This document shows positions 46,197-54,419 of a DNA stretch of 64,000 nucleotides, piece by piece (within the stretch, counting starts at the first letter, position 1; each line of letters opens with the position of its first letter). The notes below the pieces were generated by a model. That model did no database searches, was not told the origin of the DNA, and worked only from the letters and a program-made list of their open reading frames with translations. The position numbers and the translations under genes are program-made. This DNA is from Cesiribacter sp964504565 (lineage in GTDB: Bacteria; Bacteroidota; Bacteroidia; Cytophagales; Cyclobacteriaceae): assembly GCA_964504565.1 (NCBI GenBank), contig CAZDEY010000006.1:1-64000 (forward strand), in the 5' to 3' direction.

Positions 46197-46856
46197 ATGA
46201 AAAAAGTAAAATCATCATATTTTAGCCTAAAGAGATTAGCCGCCCTTGCAGCCTGCGCCGGGGGTATGTTTATTGCCAACCCAGGTCAGGCTCAGGAACG
46301 TATGAACGTAACCAATACGGTAAATGAGGATTTTGGCAGTTACGATATGAATGGCGACCAGCGGTGGGATGCAACCGAATACCAAACGCGCATGCAAAGC
46401 AGCGATATCTACCGCAATTGGCAGGCCAACCCCAATGAGTTTACCCAAAATGACTTTGACCGCGGAATGTATCGACGTTGGGATGCCGATGGCGATGGCT
46501 ATTTGAGTGCCGATGAGTACGCTACCGGCAACCAAGGTTGGGAAGCTGACTACGGCAATAATTTTGAAGCCTGGGATACCAATGCCGACCGTATGCTGGA
46601 CGAAACCGAATATATGGACGGAATGGCAAACACTTCTATTTACAGCGACTGGGACACCGATGGCGACACCTATTTAAGCGAAGAAGAATTTAACAATGGC
46701 TTATACACCAGTTGGGATACCGACCGCGATAATTACCTGAGTGCCGATGAGTACAACAATGCTGATTACAACTCGTATAATAGCGATCGTAAGCTGGATA
46801 TGGAAGACCAGGATGATATAATGGACGATGATCCGGAAGACAGCATGGATGACTAA
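46197..46856 (+). CDS. Secreted EF-hand calcium-binding protein
   Basis: 219 residues. A basic N-terminus and hydrophobic core (LAALAACAGGMFIANPGQAQ) form a signal peptide of about 32 residues. Five EF-hand-like loops follow at nearly even spacing: DMNGDQRWDATEY, DADGDGYLSADEY, DTNADRMLDETEY, DTDGDTYLSEEEF and DTDRDNYLSADEY; the second and fourth are closest to consensus. The C-terminal tail is strongly acidic (DDIMDDDPEDSMDD). It probably binds Ca2+ in the periplasm or outside. No enzyme domain is present. It is a single gene with its own terminator. Confidence 0.87.
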   Translation: MKKVKSSYFSLKRLAALAACAGGMFIANPGQAQERMNVTNTVNEDFGSYDMNGDQRWDATEYQTRMQSSDIYRNWQANPNEFTQNDFDRGMYRRWDADGDGYLSADEYATGNQGWEADYGNNFEAWDTNADRMLDETEYMDGMANTSIYSDWDTDGDTYLSEEEFNNGLYTSWDTDRDNYLSADEYNNADYNSYNSDRKLDMEDQDDIMDDDPEDSMDD

Positions 46857-46882
46857 TGTGTTAAGGTAACTTCTCTATGTTG

Positions 46883-46914
46883 AAGCCTCTGCCCCTTTGG
46901 GTGGAGGCTTTTTT
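46883..46914 (+). terminator. Rho-independent terminator
   Basis: AAGCCTC and GAGGCTT arms followed by a T run. Confidence 0.8.
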
Positions 46915-46939
46915 ATTGCCTATAAAACCTAAGTTTTTT

Positions 46940-46953
46940 CTGATATATATCAG
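46940..46953. promoter_or_regulatory. FNR/CRP-type operator palindrome
   Basis: CTGATATATATCAG is a perfect 14-base palindrome with the core TGAT-N4-ATCA of FNR/CRP-family sites. Its centre lies about 60-65 bases before the start expected from the -7 box at 46998, the usual place for an activating site. Confidence 0.55.
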
Positions 46954-46997
46954 TTTTATCAGTGCCCTAGATCATGGTACTGTCACGGTAGCCCATC

Positions 46998-47005
46998 TAC
47001 CTTTG
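46998..47005 (+). promoter_or_regulatory. Promoter -7 element of the yceI operon
   Basis: TACCTTTG matches TAnnTTTG exactly. There is no good TTG about 20 bases upstream, which fits a promoter that needs an activator. Confidence 0.5.
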
Positions 47006-47028
47006 GGTATACTAAATGAATAAGCATT

Positions 47029-47613
47029 ATGAAAACTTCATTAGTAGTTGTACTGCTTAGCTGGCTACTGATGGTACCTGCTCTAGGCCAGAAACTTCAG
47101 CTAAATCCGCAGCAGAGCGAATTGGTTATATGCGGCACCTCTAACTTGCACGACTGGAGCATGAACGCCGACCAGCTTAGCGCTACGGCCACTGCCAACC
47201 TTAGCGGCCCCCAGCCCCAACTAACCGCCTTAAAGTTTAGCGTGCCCGTTACCGGCCTTAAAAGCGGCAATAGGGTAATGGATAAGAACACCCAAAAAGC
47301 CCTGGAAGCCGACGAGCACCCCCAAATATGGTTTCAGCTTAGCCGGGTAGAACGGGTGCAGATCCAAGACAAGGGCTACCTTCTGCAGGGCACCGGCCAA
47401 TTGCATATTGCCGGCACCACCCGCCCGGTTACGCTGCAAGCCGAAGCATTCTTAACCGGATCTGCGAATGCTCAAAAACTTGTTTTGAGCGGCACCTTTC
47501 GACAAAACATGCGCGACTACGGTGTGGAACCGCCTACGGCCATTATGGGTACCCTGCGCACCGGCGAAATTATTGACATCAAGTTCAACTTTCTGTTTCA
47601 ACCTATACCCTAA
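47029..47613 (+). CDS. YceI-family periplasmic protein
   Basis: 194 residues. Signal peptide ~1-21 (VVVLLSWLLMVPALGQ), then a full YceI lipocalin-like barrel: LVICGTSNLHDWSM, LTALKFSVPVTGLKSG, MDKNTQKALEADEHPQIWF, GTGQLHIAGTTRPVTL and GTFRQNMRDYGVEPP. YceI proteins bind isoprenoid or other hydrophobic molecules in the periplasm. It is followed after 14 bases by an outer-membrane protein gene, an arrangement that suggests a shared role in envelope respiration or lipid handling. The FNR-like palindrome upstream supports redox or oxygen control, but this is inference. Confidence 0.9.
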   Translation: MKTSLVVVLLSWLLMVPALGQKLQLNPQQSELVICGTSNLHDWSMNADQLSATATANLSGPQPQLTALKFSVPVTGLKSGNRVMDKNTQKALEADEHPQIWFQLSRVERVQIQDKGYLLQGTGQLHIAGTTRPVTLQAEAFLTGSANAQKLVLSGTFRQNMRDYGVEPPTAIMGTLRTGEIIDIKFNFLFQPIP

Positions 47614-47627
47614 CTCTTATAATTGCT

Positions 47628-48903
47628 ATGAAACGCCTAACCACTCTAAGCCTTAGCCTGGCTCTGTTAAGTTCTACCGCTACCTACGCCCAGCTAGGGT
47701 CCCGCAGCGGCACCGGCGATCAGTCGCCCCGCGTGCTGCAATATTTCCGCCCCGCCGGTAAGGCCGGCCTCAATATGTTTGAAACCCCGAAGGCCGATAC
47801 CGTAGCCTACGAGGGTCTGGAAGTGGNNNNNNNNNNTGGACCAAAGCAACCTGAACGGAGATTTAGTGGAACTGGCCAATAATTTTACCCTGCCCACGGC
47901 CAACCTGAACCTGGATGTGCAACTGGAAGAGGGTGTACGCCTGCACCTGCGTACCTACCTGAGCAGCCGCCACCACCCCGAAGCCTGGGTTAAGGGCGGC
48001 TACGTACAGATTGACGAGCTAAACTTTATCCGCGAGGGGTTCCTAAGCGGTTTTATGAACGTGGCCACCATTCGCTTCGGTATGGACGAGATTAACTACG
48101 GCGATATGCACTTTCGCCGCTCCGACAATGCCCGCTCTATTTACAACCCATTTGTAGCTAATTATATAATGGATGCCTTTACTACCGAGCCCTTCGCCGA
48201 ACTTACGTTGCAACAGAGCGGCTGGCTGGGCGTGGCTGGTATCAGTAACGGCCGGCTAAATCAAAGCCCGGTAGAGGGCGACGGCGGCCTCGCGTTGTAC
48301 GGCAAGCTGGGCTACGACAAGCAACTTAGCCCCGACTTCCGCCTGCGCCTGACCGGATCGGTATACCATAGCACCGAGGGCGGCACCCGAGACTACCTCT
48401 ACGGCGGCGACCGGGCCGGCTCCCGCTACTACAAAGTACTGGAAGTTGCCGGCGAGGAGCGCCCGAGCGATTTTTTCCCCCGCTTCAACCCGGGCTTCAA
48501 CTACCTGACCGCCCTGCAGTTTAACCCCTTCGTAAAGTACCAGGGCTTGGAGTTCTTTGGCATACTGGAACGCACCGTAAACGGTAACGATGCTGCAGGA
48601 GGCGATTTCAATCAGTACGGGGCGGAGCTTATATACCGTTTCGGCAGCAGCGAACAGCTTTACGTAGCCGGACGGTATAATTGGGTAGAAGGGCAGGCTA
48701 CCGATACTAATACCGGAATAGAAATTAACCGGAGCGCCGCCGCCGCCGGATGGTTTATAACCCCTAACATGCTACTGAAAGCCGAGTACGTTAGCAGCTT
48801 CTACAACGGTACCGATTTTCTAAACCGGCAAAACCAGCCTGATATGCGCTTCTGGGATGCTGACTACAGCGGCTTTGTAGCCGAGGCGGTTATTAGTTTT
48901 TAA
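47628..48903 (+). CDS. Outer-membrane beta-barrel (porin-like) protein, interrupted by assembly gap
   Basis: About 425 residues plus an unknown gap. Signal peptide ~1-21 (SLSLALLSSTATYAQ). After the gap the sequence alternates polar and hydrophobic residues in beta-strand fashion, with many aromatic girdle residues and ends in a terminal phenylalanine (AEAVISF), as expected for an outer-membrane barrel. Recognisable stretches are LNLDVQLEEGVRLHLRTYL, GMDEINYGDMHFRRSD and FVKYQGLEFFGILERTVNG. The reading frame differs on either side of the Ns at 47827-47836, so the gap is not truly 10 bases; the gene is probably intact. It is second in the YceI operon. The substrate of the pore is unknown. Confidence 0.82.
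47827..47836. other. Assembly gap (10 N)
   Basis: Interrupts the barrel gene. The frame shifts across it. Confidence 0.95.
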
Positions 48904-48930
48904 TCAGAATATAAACTTAGTTTTAGCATA

Positions 48931-48961
48931 AACCCCCGGCCTAATTTAAGGCTGGGGGTTT
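48931..48961 (+). terminator. Rho-independent terminator
   Basis: AACCCCCGGCCT and AGGCTGGGGGTT arms with one bulge, followed by a T-rich stretch. Confidence 0.85.
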
Positions 48962-49022
48962 AATTATTTTATTTTGTTATATCCATAATTTTAATAACTT
49001 TGATTTCACTCTTCTCTTTAAT

Positions 49023-49736
49023 ATGAAATATCTTTTACCCCTTACCCTGTTTAGTGTGATAGCAGTATCATGCGCCAATGATGAACCTGCTAATCCAACA
49101 ACTAATGGTATAATCTTGAATAAAGTTTATACATCCAGTTATATTGAATCAGACACTGTTCGGTTGTTTACCAAGCAAGGTGAAGTTCTAGATAGTGAAG
49201 TTAAAGCTGATTATATGCAGCGACATAATCAGTTAGGCCAACTCACAGGCAACCCAAATCATCCTTACCGAAATAATATAGATATTAACGAAGTTCAGGT
49301 TAACATTCAATTTGAAAAAGATTCTGCAATAGTACAAACAAATTTTGTACCTATAGTTACCCCAACTACAAAGTATAGCTATAACGTAGTTAATGAATTT
49401 ATTACGTTCAGGTCTCCAGATACACTTTCCGTTTCCAATGTGTTTGTGTTAGATTTTATTCCGGATATAATACTACATAATGCCTATTCTGAAATAGTTT
49501 CTGATCCACAGCGTGATGGAAAACATTTATACAAGTCTTTGGATGAGTATTATTCTTATACAATCAGTGAGAATAGATTACGTACCCCTCTCCTATATAT
49601 TTCCTGGAATCTTAAAGATTACAGTTTTACAGGAGCTCCACTACCAACCATAAATGAGTTTGACGAACAATCATACCATAATTTAAACGAAGGTGACACA
49701 GTATTATTAAGGCAAGCTTATCTAATTCTTGAATAA
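49023..49736 (+). CDS. AT-rich lipoprotein, unknown function
   Basis: 237 residues. A signal peptide with lipobox (VIAVSC, Cys ~17) indicates a lipid-anchored envelope protein. The body (TNGIILNKVYTSSYIESDT, FVLDFIPDIILHN, YKSLDEYYSYTI) has no motif I know. Base composition is markedly more AT-rich than the operon before it and ClpB after it, and it is bracketed by two similar terminators, so it is an independent unit and may be acquired. Confidence 0.65.
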   Translation: MKYLLPLTLFSVIAVSCANDEPANPTTNGIILNKVYTSSYIESDTVRLFTKQGEVLDSEVKADYMQRHNQLGQLTGNPNHPYRNNIDINEVQVNIQFEKDSAIVQTNFVPIVTPTTKYSYNVVNEFITFRSPDTLSVSNVFVLDFIPDIILHNAYSEIVSDPQRDGKHLYKSLDEYYSYTISENRLRTPLLYISWNLKDYSFTGAPLPTINEFDEQSYHNLNEGDTVLLRQAYLILE

Positions 49737-49740
49737 AACA

Positions 49741-49774
49741 AAAACCCCCAGCCTAACCAAAAGCCGGGGGTTTT
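49741..49774. terminator. Bidirectional rho-independent terminator
   Basis: AAAACCCCCAGCCT with AGCCGGGGGTTTT, between the convergent lipoprotein gene and clpB. Its sequence resembles the terminator at 48931. Confidence 0.85.
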
Positions 49775-49830
49775 CTATTGTCTATCGTCTATAATCTATT
49801 GCCTTAAATCCGCGCGGCGGCCGCTCAAAT

Positions 49831-52449
49831 CTAATTCTGCAACTCCACCTCGTTCAGGTTCAGGAACTCAATCTGGCGCTGGTCGTTTAGGGTTACGCCT
49901 ATTACGTCGTCCTTGCTGATTTTGCCGGCCAAAATTTCTTTGCTCAGCGGGTTCAGGATTTCGCGCTGCATTACCCGCTTAAGCGGACGGGCACCAAAGG
50001 TTGGGTCGAAGCCTACCTCGCCCAGGTAATCCAGTACGTCGTCGCTGGCCTCCAGTTTTACACCGCCTTCTTCCAAGCGCTTCTGTATCTGGCGGAACTG
50101 AATATCCACAATCTGGCGGATAACCGCGCGGTTTAGCGGACGGAACATAATGATCTCATCAACCCGGTTCAGGAACTCGGGGCGAACCTGCTGTTTCAAT
50201 TGCTCCAGCACTTCCTGCTTGGTGCTTTCCACAATTTCATCCTCGTTCAGCGGATTAATATCCTTGAACCGCTCCTGAATCAGGTGCGCACCCATGTTGG
50301 TGGTCATAATCACGATGGTGTTCTTGAAGTTGGCTACCCGGCCCTTATTGTCGGTCAGGCGGCCGTCGTCCAGTACCTGCAGCAGAATATTGAACACATC
50401 GGGGTGGGCCTTTTCAATTTCATCCAGCAAAATTACGCTGTAGGGCTTGCGGCGCACGGCCTCGGTTAGCTGGCCGCCCTCGTCGTAGCCAACGTAGCCC
50501 GGAGGGGCACCCACTAATCGGCTTACGGCGTGGCGCTCCTGGTACTCGCTCATATCAATGCGCACCATAGCGTTCTCATCGTTGAAGAGGTAGTCGGCCA
50601 GGGCTTTAGCCAGCTCGGTTTTACCTACGCCGGTAGTACCGGCAAATATAAAGCTACCGATGGGGCGTTTAGGGTCCTGCAAGCCGGCCCGGCTGCGGCG
50701 CACGGCGTCGCTAAGGGCGGCAATGGCTTCCTTCTGCCCGGCCACTTTTTTGCCTAGTTCGTCCTCCAGCTTTAGCAGTTTTTCGCGGTCGCTCTGCAGC
50801 ATTTTGCTTACGGGAATGCCCGTCCAGCGCGCTACTACCTCGGCAATATCCTCGCTGTCAACTTCCTCCTTTATTAGGGTATTGCCGCGGTGCATTTCGG
50901 CTACGTCCAGTTTGGCTTTTTCCAGTTGCTCTTCGGCTTCGCGAATTTTGCCGTAGCGTAACTCGGCTACGCGGCCGTAGTCGCCGGCACGTTCGGCCTG
51001 CTCGGCCTCTATTTTGTAGCGCTCAATATCTTCTTTAAGCGAACGTATGCTCTGAACTACCTCCTTCTCACCTTCCCACTTAGCCTTAAGCTCGCTGCGT
51101 TTTTCGTTCAGCTCGGCCAGTTCGCGATTCAGGTTGCTTTCCTTGTCCACATCTTTCTCGCGCCGAATGGCTTCGCGCTCAATCTCTAGCTGCATAATGC
51201 GGCGGTTGAGCTCGTCCAGTTCTTCGGGCAGCGAGTCAATCTCCAGGCGTAATTTGGCCGCGGCTTCGTCCATTAGGTCAATAGCCTTATCGGGCAAGAA
51301 GCGGTCGCTGATATAGCGGTTGCTCAGCTCTACCGCCGCAATTACGGCATCATCCTTAATGCGCACCCCGTGGTGCAATTCGTACTTATCTTTTATACCG
51401 CGCAGAATGGAAATAGCATCCGGCACGTTAGGCTCATCTACAGTTACAGCCTGGAAGCGCCGTTCCAGCGCTTTATCCTTCTCTACGTACTTCTGGTACT
51501 CCTTCAGCGTAGTGGCGCCAATGGTGTGCAGCTCGCCCCGAGCCAGAGCAGGTTTTAGCAAGTTGGCGGCGTCCATAGCACCCTCGCCCCCACCACCGGC
51601 ACCAATCAGGGTATGAATTTCATCAATGAAAAGAATAATTTCACCGTTGCTATCCTGCACTTCCTTAATTACGGCTTTTAGGCGCTCTTCAAATTCACCC
51701 TTGTACTTGGCACCGGCTACCAGCAGGCCCATATCCAGGCTTACCAATTGCTTGCTCTTTAGGTTTTCCGGTACATCGCCCTGTACAATACGCTGGGCCA
51801 AACCCTCTACAATAGCGGTTTTACCTACACCGGGCTCACCCAGAAGTATGGGGTTGTTTTTGGTACGGCGGCTCAAAATCTGCAGTACGCGGCGTATCTC
51901 CTCATCGCGACCGATTACGGGATCAATTTTGCCCTGCTTGGCCAGTTCGTTCAGGTTTTTGCTGTAGCGTTCCAAGCTTTTGTACTTAGCCTCGGCGTTG
52001 GGGTCGGTTACCTTGCTGCCACCGCGCAGTTCCTTTACGGCAGCTTTAAGGTCCTTCTCGCTTACGCCTAAATCTTTCAAAATTTTACCGGCGCGGTCGC
52101 CGCTATCCAGCAAACCCAGAATTATGTGCTCAATAGCAATAAATTCATCCCCGAAATCTTTCAGGTAGTTTTCGGCTTTGCGCAGGGCAGCGGCCGAGGC
52201 GTTGCTCAGGTAGGGCTGCTGGCCGCTTACTTTGGGGTAGCCCTTAATCAAATCGTCCAGTTGATTGTCGAGCTGCAGGCGGTTTACGCTGAGCTTCTTC
52301 AGCAGGTAAGGCACCACGTTCTCATCGACCGTGAGCAGGGCCTTAAGCAGGTGGCCGGGCTCAATAGCCTGCTGCTGGTTGCCAGTGGCTACCTCGGCAG
52401 CCTTCTGTATAGCCTCCTGCGCTTTTATAGTGTATTTCTCGAAGTTCAT
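49831..52449 (-). CDS. clpB: ClpB disaggregase (Hsp100)
   Basis: 872 residues, the normal ClpB length. N-terminal Clp repeats (~1-145), first AAA+ module with Walker A GEPGVGKT and LFIDEIHTLIGAG, a long coiled-coil middle domain (~405-530; Glu/Lys/Arg-rich, RRIMQLEIEREAIRREKD), and a second AAA+ module with GTTGVGKT, ILLDEIEKAHPDVF and the C-terminal small domain (FGARPLKRVMQREI). The middle domain separates ClpB from ClpA/ClpC. It resolves protein aggregates with DnaK in the cytoplasm. A promoter-like CAGATTTG box lies about 22-30 bases before the start codon; no CIRCE-like operator was seen. Confidence 0.96.
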   Translation of the reverse strand: MNFEKYTIKAQEAIQKAAEVATGNQQQAIEPGHLLKALLTVDENVVPYLLKKLSVNRLQLDNQLDDLIKGYPKVSGQQPYLSNASAAALRKAENYLKDFGDEFIAIEHIILGLLDSGDRAGKILKDLGVSEKDLKAAVKELRGGSKVTDPNAEAKYKSLERYSKNLNELAKQGKIDPVIGRDEEIRRVLQILSRRTKNNPILLGEPGVGKTAIVEGLAQRIVQGDVPENLKSKQLVSLDMGLLVAGAKYKGEFEERLKAVIKEVQDSNGEIILFIDEIHTLIGAGGGGEGAMDAANLLKPALARGELHTIGATTLKEYQKYVEKDKALERRFQAVTVDEPNVPDAISILRGIKDKYELHHGVRIKDDAVIAAVELSNRYISDRFLPDKAIDLMDEAAAKLRLEIDSLPEELDELNRRIMQLEIEREAIRREKDVDKESNLNRELAELNEKRSELKAKWEGEKEVVQSIRSLKEDIERYKIEAEQAERAGDYGRVAELRYGKIREAEEQLEKAKLDVAEMHRGNTLIKEEVDSEDIAEVVARWTGIPVSKMLQSDREKLLKLEDELGKKVAGQKEAIAALSDAVRRSRAGLQDPKRPIGSFIFAGTTGVGKTELAKALADYLFNDENAMVRIDMSEYQERHAVSRLVGAPPGYVGYDEGGQLTEAVRRKPYSVILLDEIEKAHPDVFNILLQVLDDGRLTDNKGRVANFKNTIVIMTTNMGAHLIQERFKDINPLNEDEIVESTKQEVLEQLKQQVRPEFLNRVDEIIMFRPLNRAVIRQIVDIQFRQIQKRLEEGGVKLEASDDVLDYLGEVGFDPTFGARPLKRVMQREILNPLSKEILAGKISKDDVIGVTLNDQRQIEFLNLNEVELQN

Positions 52450-52471
52450 ATATTGGTTGAAATCTTAGTTA

Positions 52472-52499
52472 CAAATCTGTTTCGGGCTCAATTAATCAA
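52472..52499 (-). promoter_or_regulatory. Putative clpB promoter
   Basis: On the minus strand: TTG (complement of 52497-52499), a 17-base spacer, then CAGATTTG (complement of 52472-52479), close to the Bacteroidota consensus. Confidence 0.35.
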
Positions 52500-52601
52500 T
52501 TTGCACACCAAGCTAGTTGTTTGCGTTATTTCAAGACAAATTGGCATAATTAGGTTATATTTTTATGAATTTTCAGACATAATGGCTTAATTAGGCAGCG
52601 T

Positions 52602-53858
52602 ATGAACTCTCCTGAATCTTCTCCTGACCTGGCCCGTTCCGCTTCCTGGCTAAAAAAGTTACAGACCGAAAGCTGGCAAGCCGAAATTCTGCTATCGGGA
52701 TTAATAATTTACGCCCTGCTTCAGGCACCGGAGGCAATTGTACGGTTTCACCATTGGCTGGAGGTTAACTACCTATACAGCGGCGATGAGAAAAATGCCG
52801 CAGCCTTTGCTACCGTGGCCGTATACTGGCTTAGCGGCGGCTTTATTCTGCACCTGGTGCTGCGCGGCGTATGGGCCAGCTATATTGGGCTTAGCTACCT
52901 GTTTCCGGGCGGGGTTAGCGAGGAAGACGTACCGTTGACGCCGCGCTTTCACCGCTTTCTGCACCCGCTGGTAAAACCGGCCCGGCGCGTAGAGCAACTG
53001 GAAAATATTTGCAGCGGCTTATTTGGCCTGAGCTTTTACCTGTTCGTGTCGCTGGCAGGGCTTACCCTGTTCTACCTGGCGCTTAACGTATTCTTCTACG
53101 TAACCCACTTCTATGTAGAAAATATTACCGGCAACTGGTTCTTCCGGATAGGCATGATGGTTATTTTTGCGATTTGCCTGCTCTACCTGCTGGATTTTCT
53201 GACGCTGGGCCGTATGAAACGCTGGCGGTGGGTTGCGCCCTGGTACTACCCCATTTACCGCCTGGCCGGCTGGATTTTCCTGGCCCCGCTCTACCGCGAT
53301 TTGTACTACCTGTTTATCGTTCACCTAAAGCGGCGGTACCTGGCTTTGGGTTTGGCGGCCTATACGCTTATTACCTTTTTCTTGTTTATTAGGGTTGAAA
53401 CTCGGTATTTCCACAACATCCATCATAACCTACAGCTATTTCCCAGCTACTTAAAAAGTCCGACACTGCACCTTAGCAGCATGTACGACAGCAATAACGA
53501 AGAAGTACCGGTAAGCCAGGCCAGTATACAGGATGAGGTAATTCGGGACGGGCTGCTGAGGTTATCGTTTAGGCCCAACGTGCGCAACGACGAACGCAGC
53601 CTGAAGTACTGCCAGGATAAGCTGAAAGGTAGCACTCAGAAAATTAGCGGCCCGGACTGCCTAACCAGCTACTACCGGGTAGGACTAGATAGCACCGAAC
53701 TGCCGCCGGTTAGCTGGCATTACTACTATTACGAGAGCCACGAAACTAAGCTCTACCGTACCTACCTTCGCGTAGATACCCTAAGCCCCGGCCCCCACCG
53801 GGTATGGATTAAAGTTGACGATAAACCGCTGGCGAGTATTCCGTTTTTTAAAAATTAG
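52602..53858 (+). CDS. Multi-pass membrane protein, unknown function
   Basis: 418 residues. At least five hydrophobic segments: LLSGLIIYALLQ (~29-42), a pair at ~70-100, FYLFVSLAGLTLFYLALNVFF (~145-168), MMVIFAICLLYLLDFL (~185-202) and LAAYTLITFFLFI (~250-265). The last ~150 residues are soluble, with a short cysteine pair (SLKYCQDKL, GPDCLTSYYRVG) that could form a disulfide outside the inner membrane. I do not recognise the family. It is divergent from clpB and stands alone, followed by a long AT-rich spacer. Confidence 0.75.
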   Translation: MNSPESSPDLARSASWLKKLQTESWQAEILLSGLIIYALLQAPEAIVRFHHWLEVNYLYSGDEKNAAAFATVAVYWLSGGFILHLVLRGVWASYIGLSYLFPGGVSEEDVPLTPRFHRFLHPLVKPARRVEQLENICSGLFGLSFYLFVSLAGLTLFYLALNVFFYVTHFYVENITGNWFFRIGMMVIFAICLLYLLDFLTLGRMKRWRWVAPWYYPIYRLAGWIFLAPLYRDLYYLFIVHLKRRYLALGLAAYTLITFFLFIRVETRYFHNIHHNLQLFPSYLKSPTLHLSSMYDSNNEEVPVSQASIQDEVIRDGLLRLSFRPNVRNDERSLKYCQDKLKGSTQKISGPDCLTSYYRVGLDSTELPPVSWHYYYYESHETKLYRTYLRVDTLSPGPHRVWIKVDDKPLASIPFFKN

Positions 53859-54419
53859 AAAATGACTCAGAGCAGTTCGTAGAGCTACAGTGTTTTTTAA
53901 AAAATAAGTATTAGCAGAACTGACTTCCTTTTCTAAATAAACATTGATAACTTCTAATACCCAAAAAGTTAAAGCATAACCAAATTGTAAGATAACCGTT
54001 AGCGTACAATTTTATAGAGTTCTATTACATATGTGAGTCAATTGGAAATATAAGTTCCGAAAATTAGTATTACTGTTTGGATCATCTCTAATAACAATTT
54101 AAAATTAGCTTATGCTATGTATTATCTACCTTATAGTATTATAATAATTCTATACAGAAACTACCCCGACACTTTACACTAATTAGCTACCGCTAAACCA
54201 TATATCCTTTAAATTCTTTCAAAAATTCTATAATGATATTCAATTGCAATTTTTTATTGCTAATGATAACTAAATATTACACTACTAAATGCGCACATAA
54301 AATATCCAGACCGTCTATTTTTTCGAAGTCTCCGTCTTATAGCTGAACTTTACTTATCGGATTAGGCTAAATCCCACGGTTTAAACCTCTTCCGTTTGCT
54401 ACTACCAAAACTACTCTGT
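53859..54419. other. Long AT-rich intergenic region
   Basis: About 560 bases with many stops in all frames and no supported gene, RNA or repeat. It probably contains the promoter region of the SprB-repeat protein. Confidence 0.55.

Noticed and set aside
52126..52590. 154-codon plus-strand frame crossing the clpB start
   Set aside because: Mostly antisense to the conserved N-terminal domain of ClpB; no motif.
53859..54395. Small RNA or hidden gene in the long AT-rich spacer
   Set aside because: No long frame, no stable hairpin with T run, no repeat could be supported by eye.
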